Below are positions 1 through 7,592 of a stretch of 13,727 nt of DNA, piece after piece. Made by a program: the position numbers and the translations under genes. Below the pieces are notes generated by a model that saw only the letters and a list, made by a program, of their open reading frames with translations, did no database searches and was not told the DNA's origin. Positions within the stretch are counted from its first letter, which is position 1. Each line of letters begins with the position of its first letter. The DNA comes from an uncultured Clostridia bacterium (GTDB lineage Bacteria > Bacillota > Clostridia > Oscillospirales > Oscillospiraceae), in contig CAMEIU010000040.1 of the NCBI GenBank assembly GCA_945918815.1, positions 1 through 13,727 on the forward strand. The letters run 5' to 3'.

Positions 1-418
1 CTATTCCCACACCCCCGACAGCCTGGAGAACATTCTCAAGACCGTCCGGGAGTTCTGCAAGGGCCGTGTCGTGGCCGTGTTCGGCTGCGGCGGCGACCGG
101 GATCCCATCAAGCGGCCCATCATGGGCAAAATCGGCGCGGATCTGGCGGACTTCGTGGTGATCACCTCCGACAACCCGAGAACCGAGGACCCCATGAAGA
201 TCATCGACCAGATTCTCGAGGGCATGAAAGACACGAAAACGCCCTATACCGTCATTGAAAACCGCCGTCAGGCCATCCGCTGGGCCATGGACAACGCCGG
301 AGCCGGGGACGTCATCGTCCTGGCCGGCAAGGGCCATGAGACCTACCAGGAGATCGGCCACGAAAAATTCCATCTGGACGAGCGCGAGGAAGTGGCCGCC
401 CATCTGATGGGGAATTGA
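1..418 (+). CDS. murE: MurE, UDP-MurNAc-tripeptide synthetase (3' end only)
   Basis: This is the C-terminal part of the cytoplasmic ligase that adds the third stem-peptide residue to UDP-MurNAc-L-Ala-D-Glu. The reading frame is already open at base 2 and gives 138 residues before TGA at 416-418; the start lies upstream of the window. Visible family motifs are YSHTPDSLENIL at the very start, FGCGGDRDPIKRPIMG (the glycine-rich and KRP segment of the Mur-ligase C-terminal domain), TSDNPRTEDP, and AGKGHETYQ near the end. In MurE, DNPR is the signature of enzymes that add meso-diaminopimelate, whereas lysine-adding enzymes differ at the Arg, so mDAP peptidoglycan is expected. The gene ends 9 nt before murF, so the two are surely co-transcribed. 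Identity is secure. Substrate choice rests on the single motif. Confidence 0.96.
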   Translation, partial: YSHTPDSLENILKTVREFCKGRVVAVFGCGGDRDPIKRPIMGKIGADLADFVVITSDNPRTEDPMKIIDQILEGMKDTKTPYTVIENRRQAIRWAMDNAGAGDVIVLAGKGHETYQEIGHEKFHLDEREEVAAHLMGN

Positions 419-427
419 GGGAAGGAC

Positions 428-1810
428 ATGAAGGATCTGACGTTGAAGCAGGTGGCCCAGTGGTGCGGCGCGTCCCTGGACCCGAAGGAGGAACAGATTA
501 CCGTTTCCGCCATGCAGCACGATTCCCGGGACGTCCATCCCGGCGACCTGTTCGTGGCCCTGAAGGGCGAGCGGTCCGACGGCCACGACTTTTTGAAAAA
601 CGCCAAGGCCGCGGGGGCTGCGGCGGCCCTGGTGGAGCGCAAGGTGGAGGTGGACCTGCCCCAGCTGGTGGTCCCCGATACCCTGAAGGCCTACGGCGAC
701 ATCGCCCGGGAATACCGGATGGAGACCGGAATCCGCGTGGTCGCCATCACCGGCTCCGTGGGCAAGACCACCACCAAGGAGATGATCTCCTGCGTCCTGG
801 CGGGGAAGTACCACGTGGCCAAGACCCAGGGCAACCACAACAACAACCTGGGCCTGCCCATGACCATCATGGAGATGCCGGCGGACACGGAGCTGGCGGT
901 ATTGGAGCTGGGCATGAACCACTTCGGCGAGATGTCCTATCTGACCTCCATCGCCAAGCCGGACCTGGTGGTCATCACCAACATCGGCACCATGCACATT
1001 GAGCATCTGGGCACCCGGGAGGGCATTTTAAAGGCCAAGCTGGAGATCATGCAGGGCCTCCGGCCCGACGGCATCGCCGTGTTCAACGGCGACGAGCCCC
1101 TGCTCTGGAACCTGCGGGAGGGCAAGCACCGCCGGATCTACTTCGGCATTGAAAACGACCGGTGCGACATGGTGGCCAAGGATGTGCGCCAGATTGACGG
1201 CGGCGTCTACTTCACCGCCAAGGGCCTGGATAAGGAATTCCAGGTCTATGTGCCCCAGGAGGGCCGCCACACGGTCTACAACGCCCTGGCCGCCATCACC
1301 GTGGGCATCCTGTCCGGGGTCACTTGCGAGAGCATCCAGTACCAGCTGGGCATTTTCCACAACACGGGCATGCGCCAGCGGGTCTTTGAGGAAAACGGCT
1401 TCACGATTATTGAGGACTGCTACCACGCCGGGCCCGAGTCCATGGAAGCGGCGCTGCGGGTCCTGGGCGAGCGGAAGACCGAGGGCCGCCGCATTGCGGT
1501 CCTGGGCGACATGCTGGAGCTGGGCAGCCGGGCCATGGCGGAGCACTACCGGGTGGGCCGCCTGGCGGCGGAGACCGCCGACCTGGTCCTGGCCTACGGC
1601 CACCACTCCGAGCGAATCATCACCGGCGCAGTCACCGGCGGCATGAGCGCCAAATGCGCGGTCCACTTCGACCGGCAGGATGACATGGCCAAATCCCTGG
1701 CCGTCATGGCAAAGCCCGGCGACGTCCTCCTGTTCAAAGGCAGCCGCGGCATGAAAATGGAGCAGGTCCTGAAGCTGTTCCTGGAAGAAACGAAGAAACT
1801 GGACAATTGA
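428..1810 (+). CDS. murF: MurF, UDP-MurNAc-tripeptide--D-Ala-D-Ala ligase
   Basis: Cytoplasmic ATP-dependent ligase that joins D-Ala-D-Ala to the UDP-MurNAc-tripeptide, completing the pentapeptide. The protein has 460 residues, normal for the family. The N-terminal MurF domain shows HDSRDVHPGDLFVALKG (residues 31-47). The ATP loop ITGSVGKTTTKEM lies at 108-119, followed by GNHNNNLGLP (135-144), LGMNHFGEM (161-169) and ITNIGTMHIEHLG. The C-terminal domain shows DCYHAGPESMEAAL, LGDMLELG and KGSRGMKMEQVL. The first of these normally reads YNANP or YNAGP, so His replaces the usual Asn. ATG at 428 follows a GAGGGAAGG purine run (417-425) and lies 9 nt after the murE stop. The last three codons (Leu-Asp-Asn) and TGA are part of a 7-bp iteron block that begins at 1800, so the natural C-terminus may have been altered slightly by a repeat insertion. 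Confidence 0.97.
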   Translation: MKDLTLKQVAQWCGASLDPKEEQITVSAMQHDSRDVHPGDLFVALKGERSDGHDFLKNAKAAGAAAALVERKVEVDLPQLVVPDTLKAYGDIAREYRMETGIRVVAITGSVGKTTTKEMISCVLAGKYHVAKTQGNHNNNLGLPMTIMEMPADTELAVLELGMNHFGEMSYLTSIAKPDLVVITNIGTMHIEHLGTREGILKAKLEIMQGLRPDGIAVFNGDEPLLWNLREGKHRRIYFGIENDRCDMVAKDVRQIDGGVYFTAKGLDKEFQVYVPQEGRHTVYNALAAITVGILSGVTCESIQYQLGIFHNTGMRQRVFEENGFTIIEDCYHAGPESMEAALRVLGERKTEGRRIAVLGDMLELGSRAMAEHYRVGRLAAETADLVLAYGHHSERIITGAVTGGMSAKCAVHFDRQDDMAKSLAVMAKPGDVLLFKGSRGMKMEQVLKLFLEETKKLDN

Positions 1811-1957
1811 CAGTTGTGGTGAAAAAGTTTACACTGTAGGGCGCGGCGACCCGACGCGCCGTTTGGCAACCGGTTCCGGGACGCAGTTGCCTGTATGCGG
1901 CACGTCCAGTGGCCGTGCCCTACAAAAGCTGTTTCAATTACCGTGTCAATTGTCAAT
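1800..1957. repeat. Iteron-bounded palindromic element A between murF and mraY
   Basis: The left end is TGGACAA-TTGACAG (1800-1813), overlapping the murF stop codon. The right end is TGTCAAT-TGTCAAT (1944-1957), the same heptad in inverted orientation. Between them is an 88-bp core (1836-1923) bounded by GTAGGGC and GCCCTAC. Core copies recur at 5747-5834 and 9847-9934; by eye this one matches the 9847 copy at 79 of 88 positions, with the differences in the centre. Inside the core, GGCGCG-N9-CGCGCC and GGCACG-N9-CGTGCC form two stem-loops of identical geometry. The element ends 6 nt before the mraY Shine-Dalgarno. It has no coding capacity and looks like a non-autonomous MITE/REP-type element. 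Confidence 0.8.
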
Positions 1958-1978
1958 TCACAAGAGAGGGGCCAAACC

Positions 1979-2959
1979 ATGGCTGTTATCATCACGATTC
2001 TGTGCGCGTTTGTTCTGACGCTGATTCTGGGGCGTTTTCTGATCCCGGCGCTCCATGCCCTGAAGGCCGGGCAGTCCATCCGGGAGATCGGGCCCAAGTG
2101 GCACAATTCCAAGCAGGGCACACCCACCATGGGCGGCCTCATGTTCATTGCCGCGGCCCTGCTCTGCGTGGTCATCGGCGGCTGGACCGCCATGGTGTCC
2201 GGCACCTATGAGCACCTGATGGTCCTGGGCTTCTCCCTGGTCTTCGGCGCCATCGGCTTCATCGACGATTTTGTCAAGGTCCATCTGAAACGGAACCTGG
2301 GCCTGACCGCCTTGCAGAAGCTGATTCTCCAATTGGCGGCGGCCCTGGCCTATCTGGCGCTGCTCCGCTGGAACGGCAATCTCAGCTATGAGCTGTACAT
2401 TCCCTTTGCCAACGTCTCCTTCGCCATTCCGGCGGTGGTGTATATGCTCTTCGCCGTCTTCGTCATCGTGGGCTGCGTCAACGCCGTGAACCTGACCGAC
2501 GGCATCGACGGTCTGGCCTCCGGCGTCACCATTCCGGTCATGGTGTTCTTCACGGTCACGGCCTACACCTGGGGCAGCAAAACCCTGGCCCTGTTCCCGG
2601 CGGCCCTGGTGGGCGGCCTGGTGGGCTTCCTGTGCTATAACTTCCATCCGGCCAAGGTCTTCATGGGCGACACCGGATCGTTGTTCCTGGGCGGCGCGGT
2701 CTGCGGCATGGCCTTTGCCTTGGATATGCCTCTGATTCTGATCCTGGTGGGCCTCATCTACATCATCGAGGCATTGTCCGACATCATCCAGGTGACCTAT
2801 TTCAAGCTGACCCACGGCAAGCGTATTTTCCGCATGGCCCCCATCCACCATCACTTTGAAATGGGCGGCTGGAGCGAAATCAAGATCTTCACCGTCTTCA
2901 CCGGCGTGACCATACTCATGTGCATCCTCGCCTGGCTCGGAGTCATGAATCGATTCTAA
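1979..2959 (+). CDS. mraY: MraY, phospho-MurNAc-pentapeptide translocase
   Basis: Integral membrane enzyme that transfers phospho-MurNAc-pentapeptide to undecaprenyl phosphate, making lipid I on the cytoplasmic face. The protein has 326 residues, at the short end of the normal range. Family motifs are all present: MGG at 51-53, FIDDFVKVHLKRNLGL (94-109) with the paired acidic residues D96 and D97, NAVNLTDGIDGLASG (168-182), FMGDTGSLFLGG (228-239) with the catalytic-type D231, and APIHHHFEMGG (287-297). About ten hydrophobic helices are visible. The ATG at 1979 is chosen because GAGAGGGG (1964-1971) lies 7 nt upstream; in-frame upstream starts fall inside repeat element A. murD, the usual next gene, is absent and ftsW follows instead. 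Confidence 0.97.
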   Translation: MAVIITILCAFVLTLILGRFLIPALHALKAGQSIREIGPKWHNSKQGTPTMGGLMFIAAALLCVVIGGWTAMVSGTYEHLMVLGFSLVFGAIGFIDDFVKVHLKRNLGLTALQKLILQLAAALAYLALLRWNGNLSYELYIPFANVSFAIPAVVYMLFAVFVIVGCVNAVNLTDGIDGLASGVTIPVMVFFTVTAYTWGSKTLALFPAALVGGLVGFLCYNFHPAKVFMGDTGSLFLGGAVCGMAFALDMPLILILVGLIYIIEALSDIIQVTYFKLTHGKRIFRMAPIHHHFEMGGWSEIKIFTVFTGVTILMCILAWLGVMNRF

Positions 2960-2981
2960 TGTTTGCCCGCCTGCCGCGTGC

Positions 2982-3001
2982 CCGCAGGGTCGCCCCTGCG
3001 G
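2982..3001 (+). other. Hairpin in the mraY-ftsW spacer
   Basis: CCGCAGGG (2982-2989) and CCCTGCGG (2994-3001) pair perfectly as 8 bp around a TCGC loop. No T-run follows (CAAATATTCC), so it is not a standard terminator. It could protect an mRNA 3' end, attenuate transcription weakly, or be the remnant of a repeat. It lies about 40 nt upstream of the ftsW ribosome site. Confidence 0.5.
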
Positions 3002-3057
3002 CAAATATTCCGTGCTTGGAAAATGATAAATTCAATCCTGCCAGAAAGGACCTTCCT

Positions 3058-4257
3058 ATGAGCAAAACCACTTCCAACGCCATTGAATATCCGCAGCCGA
3101 AGGGGGAGCCCCTGCCGGAGCCACAGCGGGAGAAGAAGCCCAGGGAGAAGATCATCCTGGACGAGCGCGGCATGGTGGATATGCCCTTCTTGCTGTTGAC
3201 GGTGCTTCTGGTGGTCATCGGTGTCATCATGATGTTCTCCGCCAGCTATGCCGCCGCCTATGTGGATGAGGGCAGCTCCACCGCCTACTTTTCCAGACAG
3301 GGCTTCTTCGCCGTGCTTGGCATCGGCCTGATGCTGTTTGTCAGCCGTCTGAACTACCAGATGTGGCGAAGCCTCTCCATCCCCATTCTCATCGGCGCGG
3401 CGGCTGTCATGCTGCTGACGCCTCTGATCGGCCTGACCGGCGGCGGCGCCAAACGCTGGATCGTCCTGTTCGGTATCCGCTTCCAGCCTTCGGAGGTGGC
3501 GAAGCTGGCGATCATCATCAGCTACGCGGCCCTGATCTCCACGGCCAAGGATAAAATCAAAACCTTCCGGGGCCTGATGCCCTTCCTGGTGATCTGGCTG
3601 GTATTTGTGGGAACGCTGATTTTGCAGACGCACCTGTCCGGCATCGTCATCATCACCTGTATCGCCGCCGCCATGCTGTTTATGGGCGGCATGCAGCTGC
3701 GGTATTTTGCCATCGGCCTGGGCGCGGTGGGCCTCCTGGCCTTTATCTATCTGAACTTCATGGACTATGCCTCGGCGCGAATCACCGCCTGGCAGGACCC
3801 CTGGTCCGATCCCAGCGACGCCGGTTACCAGATCATCCAGTCTCTCTACGCCATCGGCTCCGGCGGCCTCATGGGCCTGGGTCTGGGCCGCAGCCGCCAG
3901 AAGTACCTGTACCTGCCGGAAATGCAGAACGACTATGTGTTCCCCATCGTCTGCGAGGAACTGGGCTTCGTGGGGGCCATGGTCATCATTCTGCTGTTCA
4001 TGCTGCTGATCATCCGGGGCTACTGGATCGCCATGCACGCCCGGGACCGCTTCGGCGCGCTGATGGTGGGCGGCATCACCACCCTGCTGGCCCTGCAGGT
4101 GTTCTTCAACATCGGCGTGGTCACCAACTTCCTGCCCGCCACGGGCATCTCCCTGCCCTTCTTCTCCTACGGCGGCACAGCCCTTCTCATGCAGCTCTTC
4201 GAAATGGGCCTGATTTTGAGCGTGTCAAGACAGAGCAACAATCAATTGCTGATATAA
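3058..4257 (+). CDS. ftsW: FtsW/SpoVE-type SEDS glycosyltransferase
   Basis: Polytopic membrane protein of the SEDS family that polymerises lipid II into septal glycan together with a class B PBP. ATG 3058 has GAAAGGA (3044-3050) 7 nt upstream and gives 399 residues; the frame is open further upstream but would run into mraY. Residues 1-40 are a proline- and charge-rich cytoplasmic tail. Membrane segments begin near residue 43. Family hallmarks: GGGAKRWI (128-135), FQPSEVAKLA (142-151), the loop AWQDPWSDPSDAGYQIIQS (244-262) ahead of GSGGLMGLGLGRSRQKYLYLPE, NDYVFPIVCEELGF, and PFFSYGGTALL (367-377). The usual QPDLGTA segment reads QTHLSGIV. Its place in the mur cluster argues for FtsW or the related SpoVE rather than RodA; sequence alone does not separate FtsW from SpoVE. 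The TAA stop touches the first iteron of the next repeat. Confidence 0.93.
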   Translation: MSKTTSNAIEYPQPKGEPLPEPQREKKPREKIILDERGMVDMPFLLLTVLLVVIGVIMMFSASYAAAYVDEGSSTAYFSRQGFFAVLGIGLMLFVSRLNYQMWRSLSIPILIGAAAVMLLTPLIGLTGGGAKRWIVLFGIRFQPSEVAKLAIIISYAALISTAKDKIKTFRGLMPFLVIWLVFVGTLILQTHLSGIVIITCIAAAMLFMGGMQLRYFAIGLGAVGLLAFIYLNFMDYASARITAWQDPWSDPSDAGYQIIQSLYAIGSGGLMGLGLGRSRQKYLYLPEMQNDYVFPIVCEELGFVGAMVIILLFMLLIIRGYWIAMHARDRFGALMVGGITTLLALQVFFNIGVVTNFLPATGISLPFFSYGGTALLMQLFEMGLILSVSRQSNNQLLI

Positions 4258-4362
4258 TTGACAATAGACAATTGACAATTATGGTGTCCCTTCGGGACGA
4301 TTTGAAATGCACGACCGGAAAATGCCGTAGGGGCGATTTTTTATCATTTGTCAATTGTCAAT
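4257..4362. repeat. Iteron-bounded element between ftsW and murG
   Basis: Three heptads (ATTGACA, ATAGACA, ATTGACA; 4257-4277) and a degenerate fourth (ATTATGG) form the left end, and two inverted heptads TGTCAAT (4349-4362) form the right end. Just inside the left end is a hairpin GTCCC-TTC-GGGAC (4286-4298). A fragment of the GTAGGGGCG repeat occurs at 4328. The element begins on the last base of the ftsW stop and ends about 12 nt before the murG ribosome site, so it fills nearly the whole gap. There is no coding capacity. Confidence 0.75.
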
Positions 4363-4389
4363 TCATCGCGTCAGAAAGGGGTGACTCCA

Positions 4390-5520
4390 TTGAACATCAT
4401 CTTCACCTGCGGCGGGACCGGGGGGCATATCAATCCAGCCATTGCCGTGGCGAAGCTCTGCCAGGAGCGGATGCCGGGCTGCCGGATCCTTTTCATGGGA
4501 GCCGAGGACGGCATGGAGAACAAGCTGGTGCCCCGGGAGGGGTTCCCCTTGGAGACCCTGAAAATCTCCAACTATCAGCGGAAGCTGACCCCCGCCGGAA
4601 TCTGGCACAATGTCACCACCCTGGTCCATATGGCCGGTTCCATGCAGAAAGCGAAAAAAATCATCCGGGACTTTCAGCCGGATATCATCGTCGGCACCGG
4701 CGGCTACGCCAGCTATCCGGCCCTGAAAATGGGGGCGAAGCTGGGAATTCCCACGGCAGTCCATGAATCCAACGCTGTCCCGGGCCTGACCACCCGCATG
4801 GTGGCCAAATCCGTGGACCGGATCATGGTTTCCTTTGAGGACAGCCGCAGCCAGTACGCCGCTCCGAGCCGGGTCATCGTCACCGGCACTCCGGTCCGCA
4901 GCGAATTCCTCTACACCCAGCGGGCTGAGGCCCGCAAGGCTCTGGGCCTCTCCGAAAAGCCCCTGATCGTCTCCTGCTGGGGCAGCCTGGGAGCCCGGGA
5001 GATGAACAAGAAGATTGCCCGGTTCCTGGTCCGGGAGGCCCACGACGGCCTGTTCCAGCACGTCCATGCCACCGGCTCCTACGGCTGGCGCTGGATGCCG
5101 GACTATGTGAAGGAGCAAGGCCTGGATTTGTCCCAGTACCCGGAGCTGGATATGCGGGAGTACATCTACAACATGCCCCAGCTCATGGCGGCGGCGGACC
5201 TGGTCATCTGCCGGGCCGGGGCCGCCACCATCAGTGAGGTCTGCGCCTCCGGCACCCCCTGTGTCATGGTGCCCTCTCCCAACGTCACCGACAACCACCA
5301 GGAGAAGAACGCCCGGGTGCTGGAACGCCACGGGGCCGCCGTGGTGGTCCGGGAAGCCGACTGCGACGGCGACAGCCTCTATGAGACGGCCAGGCAGCTG
5401 CTCCGCGACCCGGAAAAGCTCCGCGCCATGCGCGCCGCCGCCCGAAACATGGCCGTGGTGGACGCCGCGGAACAGATCTACGGGGTGATCCGTCAATTGA
5501 CAATTGACAATGGACAATGA
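4390..5520 (+). CDS. murG: MurG, UDP-GlcNAc:lipid I GlcNAc transferase
   Basis: Peripheral membrane GT28-family glycosyltransferase that adds GlcNAc to lipid I, making lipid II. I place the start at TTG 4390: AGGGG (4377-4381) is 8 nt upstream, and the product then begins MNIIFTCGGTGGHINPA with the family glycine loop at residues 8-16 including H13. The length is 376 residues. Further motifs are GTGGYASYPAL (102-112), HESNAVPGLTTR (125-136, usually HEQN), and in the C-terminal donor-binding domain CRAGAATISEV (274-284) and VTDNHQEKNA (299-308). The last eight residues (QLTIDNGQ) and the TGA are encoded by the 7-bp iterons of the following repeat, so the tail looks repeat-derived. Confidence 0.97.
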   Translation: MNIIFTCGGTGGHINPAIAVAKLCQERMPGCRILFMGAEDGMENKLVPREGFPLETLKISNYQRKLTPAGIWHNVTTLVHMAGSMQKAKKIIRDFQPDIIVGTGGYASYPALKMGAKLGIPTAVHESNAVPGLTTRMVAKSVDRIMVSFEDSRSQYAAPSRVIVTGTPVRSEFLYTQRAEARKALGLSEKPLIVSCWGSLGAREMNKKIARFLVREAHDGLFQHVHATGSYGWRWMPDYVKEQGLDLSQYPELDMREYIYNMPQLMAAADLVICRAGAATISEVCASGTPCVMVPSPNVTDNHQEKNARVLERHGAAVVVREADCDGDSLYETARQLLRDPEKLRAMRAAARNMAVVDAAEQIYGVIRQLTIDNGQ

Positions 5521-5650
5521 AGGTGGCCCGGGTTGGCACTATGGTTTTGCCCTGCACTTCGTTTGTGCAAAACCAAGTGCCTGCCCAACCGCTGCGGTCG
5601 CTTGACTCCGCCACTGGCGGCGCTCCCTTGCGGGCACTTCGCGACGGATT
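5496..5650. repeat. Iterons plus left arm of the 140-bp inverted repeat flanking murA
   Basis: Heptads ATTGACA, ATTGACA, ATGGACA (5496-5516) lie inside the end of murG. Bases 5511-5650 then match the reverse complement of 7453-7592 at 139 of 140 positions without a gap; the only mismatch I find is G5622 opposite G7481. The arm contains several dyads (for example CCGCC-ACT-GGCGG, and TGCAC/GTGCA in the GGTTTTGC...GCAAAACC segment), so the single strand could fold. It encodes no recognisable protein. Confidence 0.85.
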
Positions 5651-5910
5651 ATAAAATTCAGTCGGTGCCCTTGTGCCCCCTCCGTAGGGGCGACCCCATG
5701 TGGCCGCCCGCATGGGGCTGCCGAATCAGCGCCTCCAAGCTCCACTGCGGGGCGCGGCGACCCGACGCGCCGCTCGGCAGTTGGTTCCAGGATGCAGCTG
5801 CCTGCCAGCGGCACGTCCAGTGGCTGTGCCCTACAGTAGGAGATGGTACGCAGATCGGTACCATTATTCCTCTTTCCGCATAGGATGGCAAAAATGCGGA
5901 GGGGGATTTT
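5651..5910. other. Gene-free stretch upstream of murA: REP variant and core copy B
   Basis: Together with the 140-bp arm this makes a 390-nt gap between murG and murA. Bases 5665-5717 resemble the REP-like family (GTGCCC arm, GTAGGGGCG) with a CCCCATG/CATGGGG stem (5694-5700 and 5711-5717). Bases 5747-5834 are copy B of the 88-bp core; its left end reads GCGGGGC instead of GTAGGGC, so that end is degenerate. Next to murA, CCGCAT (5876-5881) can pair with ATGCGG (5894-5899), which overlaps the first bases of the murA Shine-Dalgarno. A weak promoter-like pair, TTGCGG-16-TATAAA (5628-5655), crosses the edge of the left arm. I see no gene here; open frames across it are repeat-derived. Confidence 0.7.
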
Positions 5911-7167
5911 ATGGAGGCTTTGGTCATCCGGGGCGGCAGGCCTTTGATGGGAACCGTGGAGATCAGTGGGGCGAAGAACGCCGCGCTGCCCATTTTGGCG
6001 GCGACCATGGTGCGGGGCGGGCGGTACGTCCTTCGGAACTGCCCGGCCATCACCGATGTGGAGCTGGCGGCGGAGATCATCCGCGCCCTGGGCGGACAGG
6101 TGGAGCGGGCGGGCCGGACTTTGTATGTGGACACGGCGGACGCCTGCGGCTGGCAGATTCCCAGCAGCCTCATGGCCCGGATGCGGGCTTCGGTGCTGTT
6201 TCTGGGAGCCTTGCTGGCCCGGTTTGGCCGGGTGTCCCTGACCATGCCCGGCGGCTGCCCCCTGGGGCGGCGGCCCATCGACCTGCATCTGGAGGCCATG
6301 GCCCGGATGGGGGCCTCCGTCACCTTAAGGGAGGAGGAGATTCTCTGCACCGCGTCCCACCTCCATGGCGGAACCGTGGAGTTTCCCTTTCCCAGCGTGG
6401 GGGCCACGGAGAACGCCCTCCTGGCGGCCACGGCGGCCTGCGGCACGGTGATTCTCCGGGGCGCGGCCCGGGAGCCGGAGATCGGCTGCCTCATCGGCTT
6501 TCTACGGTCCATGGGGGCCGAAATCGAAGGGGCCGGGACCGATACCCTGACCGTCCACGGCCAGGCGGCTTTGGACGGCACCACCTACACCATCCTGCCG
6601 GACCGGATTGAGACGGCCACCTATCTCTGTGCCGCCGCGGCCTGCGGCGGAGACGTGACATTGACCGCCGCCGACGGCTCTCTGCTGCTGCCGGTGCTGG
6701 AGGCCCTGGCCCAGGCGGGCTGCCACATTGAAACCGGCCGGGACCGGATCACCCTGCGGTCCGGGGGCCGCCTGCGGGCGGCGCACAATCTGACCACCGC
6801 GCCCTATCCCGGCTTCCCCACCGACGCCCAGGCTCCCATGATGGCGGTCCTGCTGCGGGCGGAAGGGGAGAGCCGTCTGACGGAGACGGTCTTCGAGGGC
6901 CGCATGGCCCATGTGGCCCAGCTGCGGAAATTCGGCGCGGACATCGCCGTCACCGGGCCCACGGCCCTGATTCGCGGCGTGACGCGGCTCCATCCCGCCC
7001 ATGCCGAAGCCGGCGACCTGCGCGCCGCCGCCGCCCTGGTCCTGGCCGCCCTCCAGGCGGAAGGAGAAAGTACCATCCTCGGATTAAAACACCTGGATCG
7101 TGGGTATGATAACCTGGAAGGAAATCTGAAAAGGCTCGGGGCGGAGATTACTAGAATTGACAATTGA
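5911..7167 (+). CDS. murA: MurA, UDP-GlcNAc 1-carboxyvinyltransferase
   Basis: Cytoplasmic enzyme of the first committed step of peptidoglycan synthesis: enolpyruvyl transfer from PEP to UDP-GlcNAc. The 418 residues are the usual length. Motifs: SGAKNAALPILAA (19-31) with K22 and N23, PGGCPLGRRPIDLH (113-126) with the catalytic C116 (the residue fosfomycin alkylates, so the enzyme should be of the sensitive type), TDAQAPMMAVLL, ETVFEGRM, and LRAAAALVLAALQAEGES near the C-terminus. ATG 5911 follows GGAGGGGG (5898-5905). The stop TGA (7165-7167) lies within an iteron block, so the product ends Arg-Ile-Asp-Asn. The gene sits between inverted 140-bp repeats, but it is intact and in the same orientation as its neighbours. 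The paralogue MurZ cannot be excluded by motif. Confidence 0.96.
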   Translation: MEALVIRGGRPLMGTVEISGAKNAALPILAATMVRGGRYVLRNCPAITDVELAAEIIRALGGQVERAGRTLYVDTADACGWQIPSSLMARMRASVLFLGALLARFGRVSLTMPGGCPLGRRPIDLHLEAMARMGASVTLREEEILCTASHLHGGTVEFPFPSVGATENALLAATAACGTVILRGAAREPEIGCLIGFLRSMGAEIEGAGTDTLTVHGQAALDGTTYTILPDRIETATYLCAAAACGGDVTLTAADGSLLLPVLEALAQAGCHIETGRDRITLRSGGRLRAAHNLTTAPYPGFPTDAQAPMMAVLLRAEGESRLTETVFEGRMAHVAQLRKFGADIAVTGPTALIRGVTRLHPAHAEAGDLRAAAALVLAALQAEGESTILGLKHLDRGYDNLEGNLKRLGAEITRIDN

Positions 7168-7397
7168 CAATTGACAATGGACAATGGACAATGGAGGTAT
7201 TTTCCTTCGGAAAATGATTAAAATCTATGATGCACCCTCATGCCCCCTGTCAGGCGGCCTTGCGGTAGCCGTTGGCGAGCCTGTGAGCCTTACAGATTCC
7301 CATACACAGTAGGGGATTTGCGTGTCTTTCAATTGTCGGATCAACGGTAAAACTGCGCATCCAACAACCCCCAGGCTCGCAAGCTCGCCAGCCCCCT

Positions 7398-7437
7398 GTA
7401 GGGGCGGCTATTAGCCGCCCGCATGGGGCACGAGGGC
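7398..7437 (+). repeat. REP-like palindrome, copy 1
   Basis: A 40-nt unit starting GTAGGGGCGGC with a perfect 8-bp stem GGGCGGCT (7402-7409) / AGCCGCCC (7413-7420) around a 3-nt loop, followed by GCATGGGGCACGAGGGC. It matches the unit at 12614-12653 at 37 of 40 positions. Confidence 0.75.
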
Positions 7438-7452
7438 GCGTGCGTTATTTCA

Positions 7453-7592
7453 AATCCGTCGCGAAGTGCCCGCAAGGGAGGGCCGCCAGTGGCGGAGTCA
7501 AGCGACCGCAGCGGTTGGGCAGGCACTTGGTTTTGCACAAACGAAGTGCAGGGCAAAACCATAGTGCCAACCCGGGCCACCTTCATTGTCCA
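7453..7592 (-). repeat. Right arm of the 140-bp inverted repeat flanking murA
   Basis: Reverse complement of 5511-5650 with a single mismatch. Its outer end runs into inverted iterons (7587-7614), as the left arm's outer end does into forward iterons. The two arms are about 1.8 kb apart (5651-7452), with murA between them. Confidence 0.85.

Noticed and set aside
1800..1957. Iteron blocks as a CRISPR array or replication origin
   Set aside because: The units are 7 bp, contiguous and without spacers; there are no DnaA-box clusters, no rep gene, and the blocks repeat at several gene ends.
2982..3001. mraY-ftsW hairpin as an intrinsic terminator
   Set aside because: There is no T-run after the stem, and stopping transcription here would cut off essential downstream genes.
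2920..3057. An upstream extension of ftsW starting inside mraY
   Set aside because: It would overlap mraY by 40 nt, lacks a ribosome site, and runs through the spacer hairpin; ATG 3058 has a well-spaced GAAAGGA.
4257..4277. The repeated TTGACA in the iterons as functional -35 boxes
   Set aside because: I find no well-placed -10 at 16-18 bp downstream of the plus-strand blocks; the match to -35 consensus is probably incidental, though it has not been tested.
1958..5517. Long minus-strand open frames opposite mraY (348 codons), ftsW (360 codons) and murG (384 codons)
   Set aside because: Their translations are His/Gln/Gly/Asp-rich antisense shadows, and the plus-strand genes carry every family motif.
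5533..5883. Open frame of 116 codons between murG and murA
   Set aside because: It lies wholly within the 140-bp repeat arm, the REP variant and the core copy, with no ribosome site. Translated repeats of this kind give spurious database proteins.
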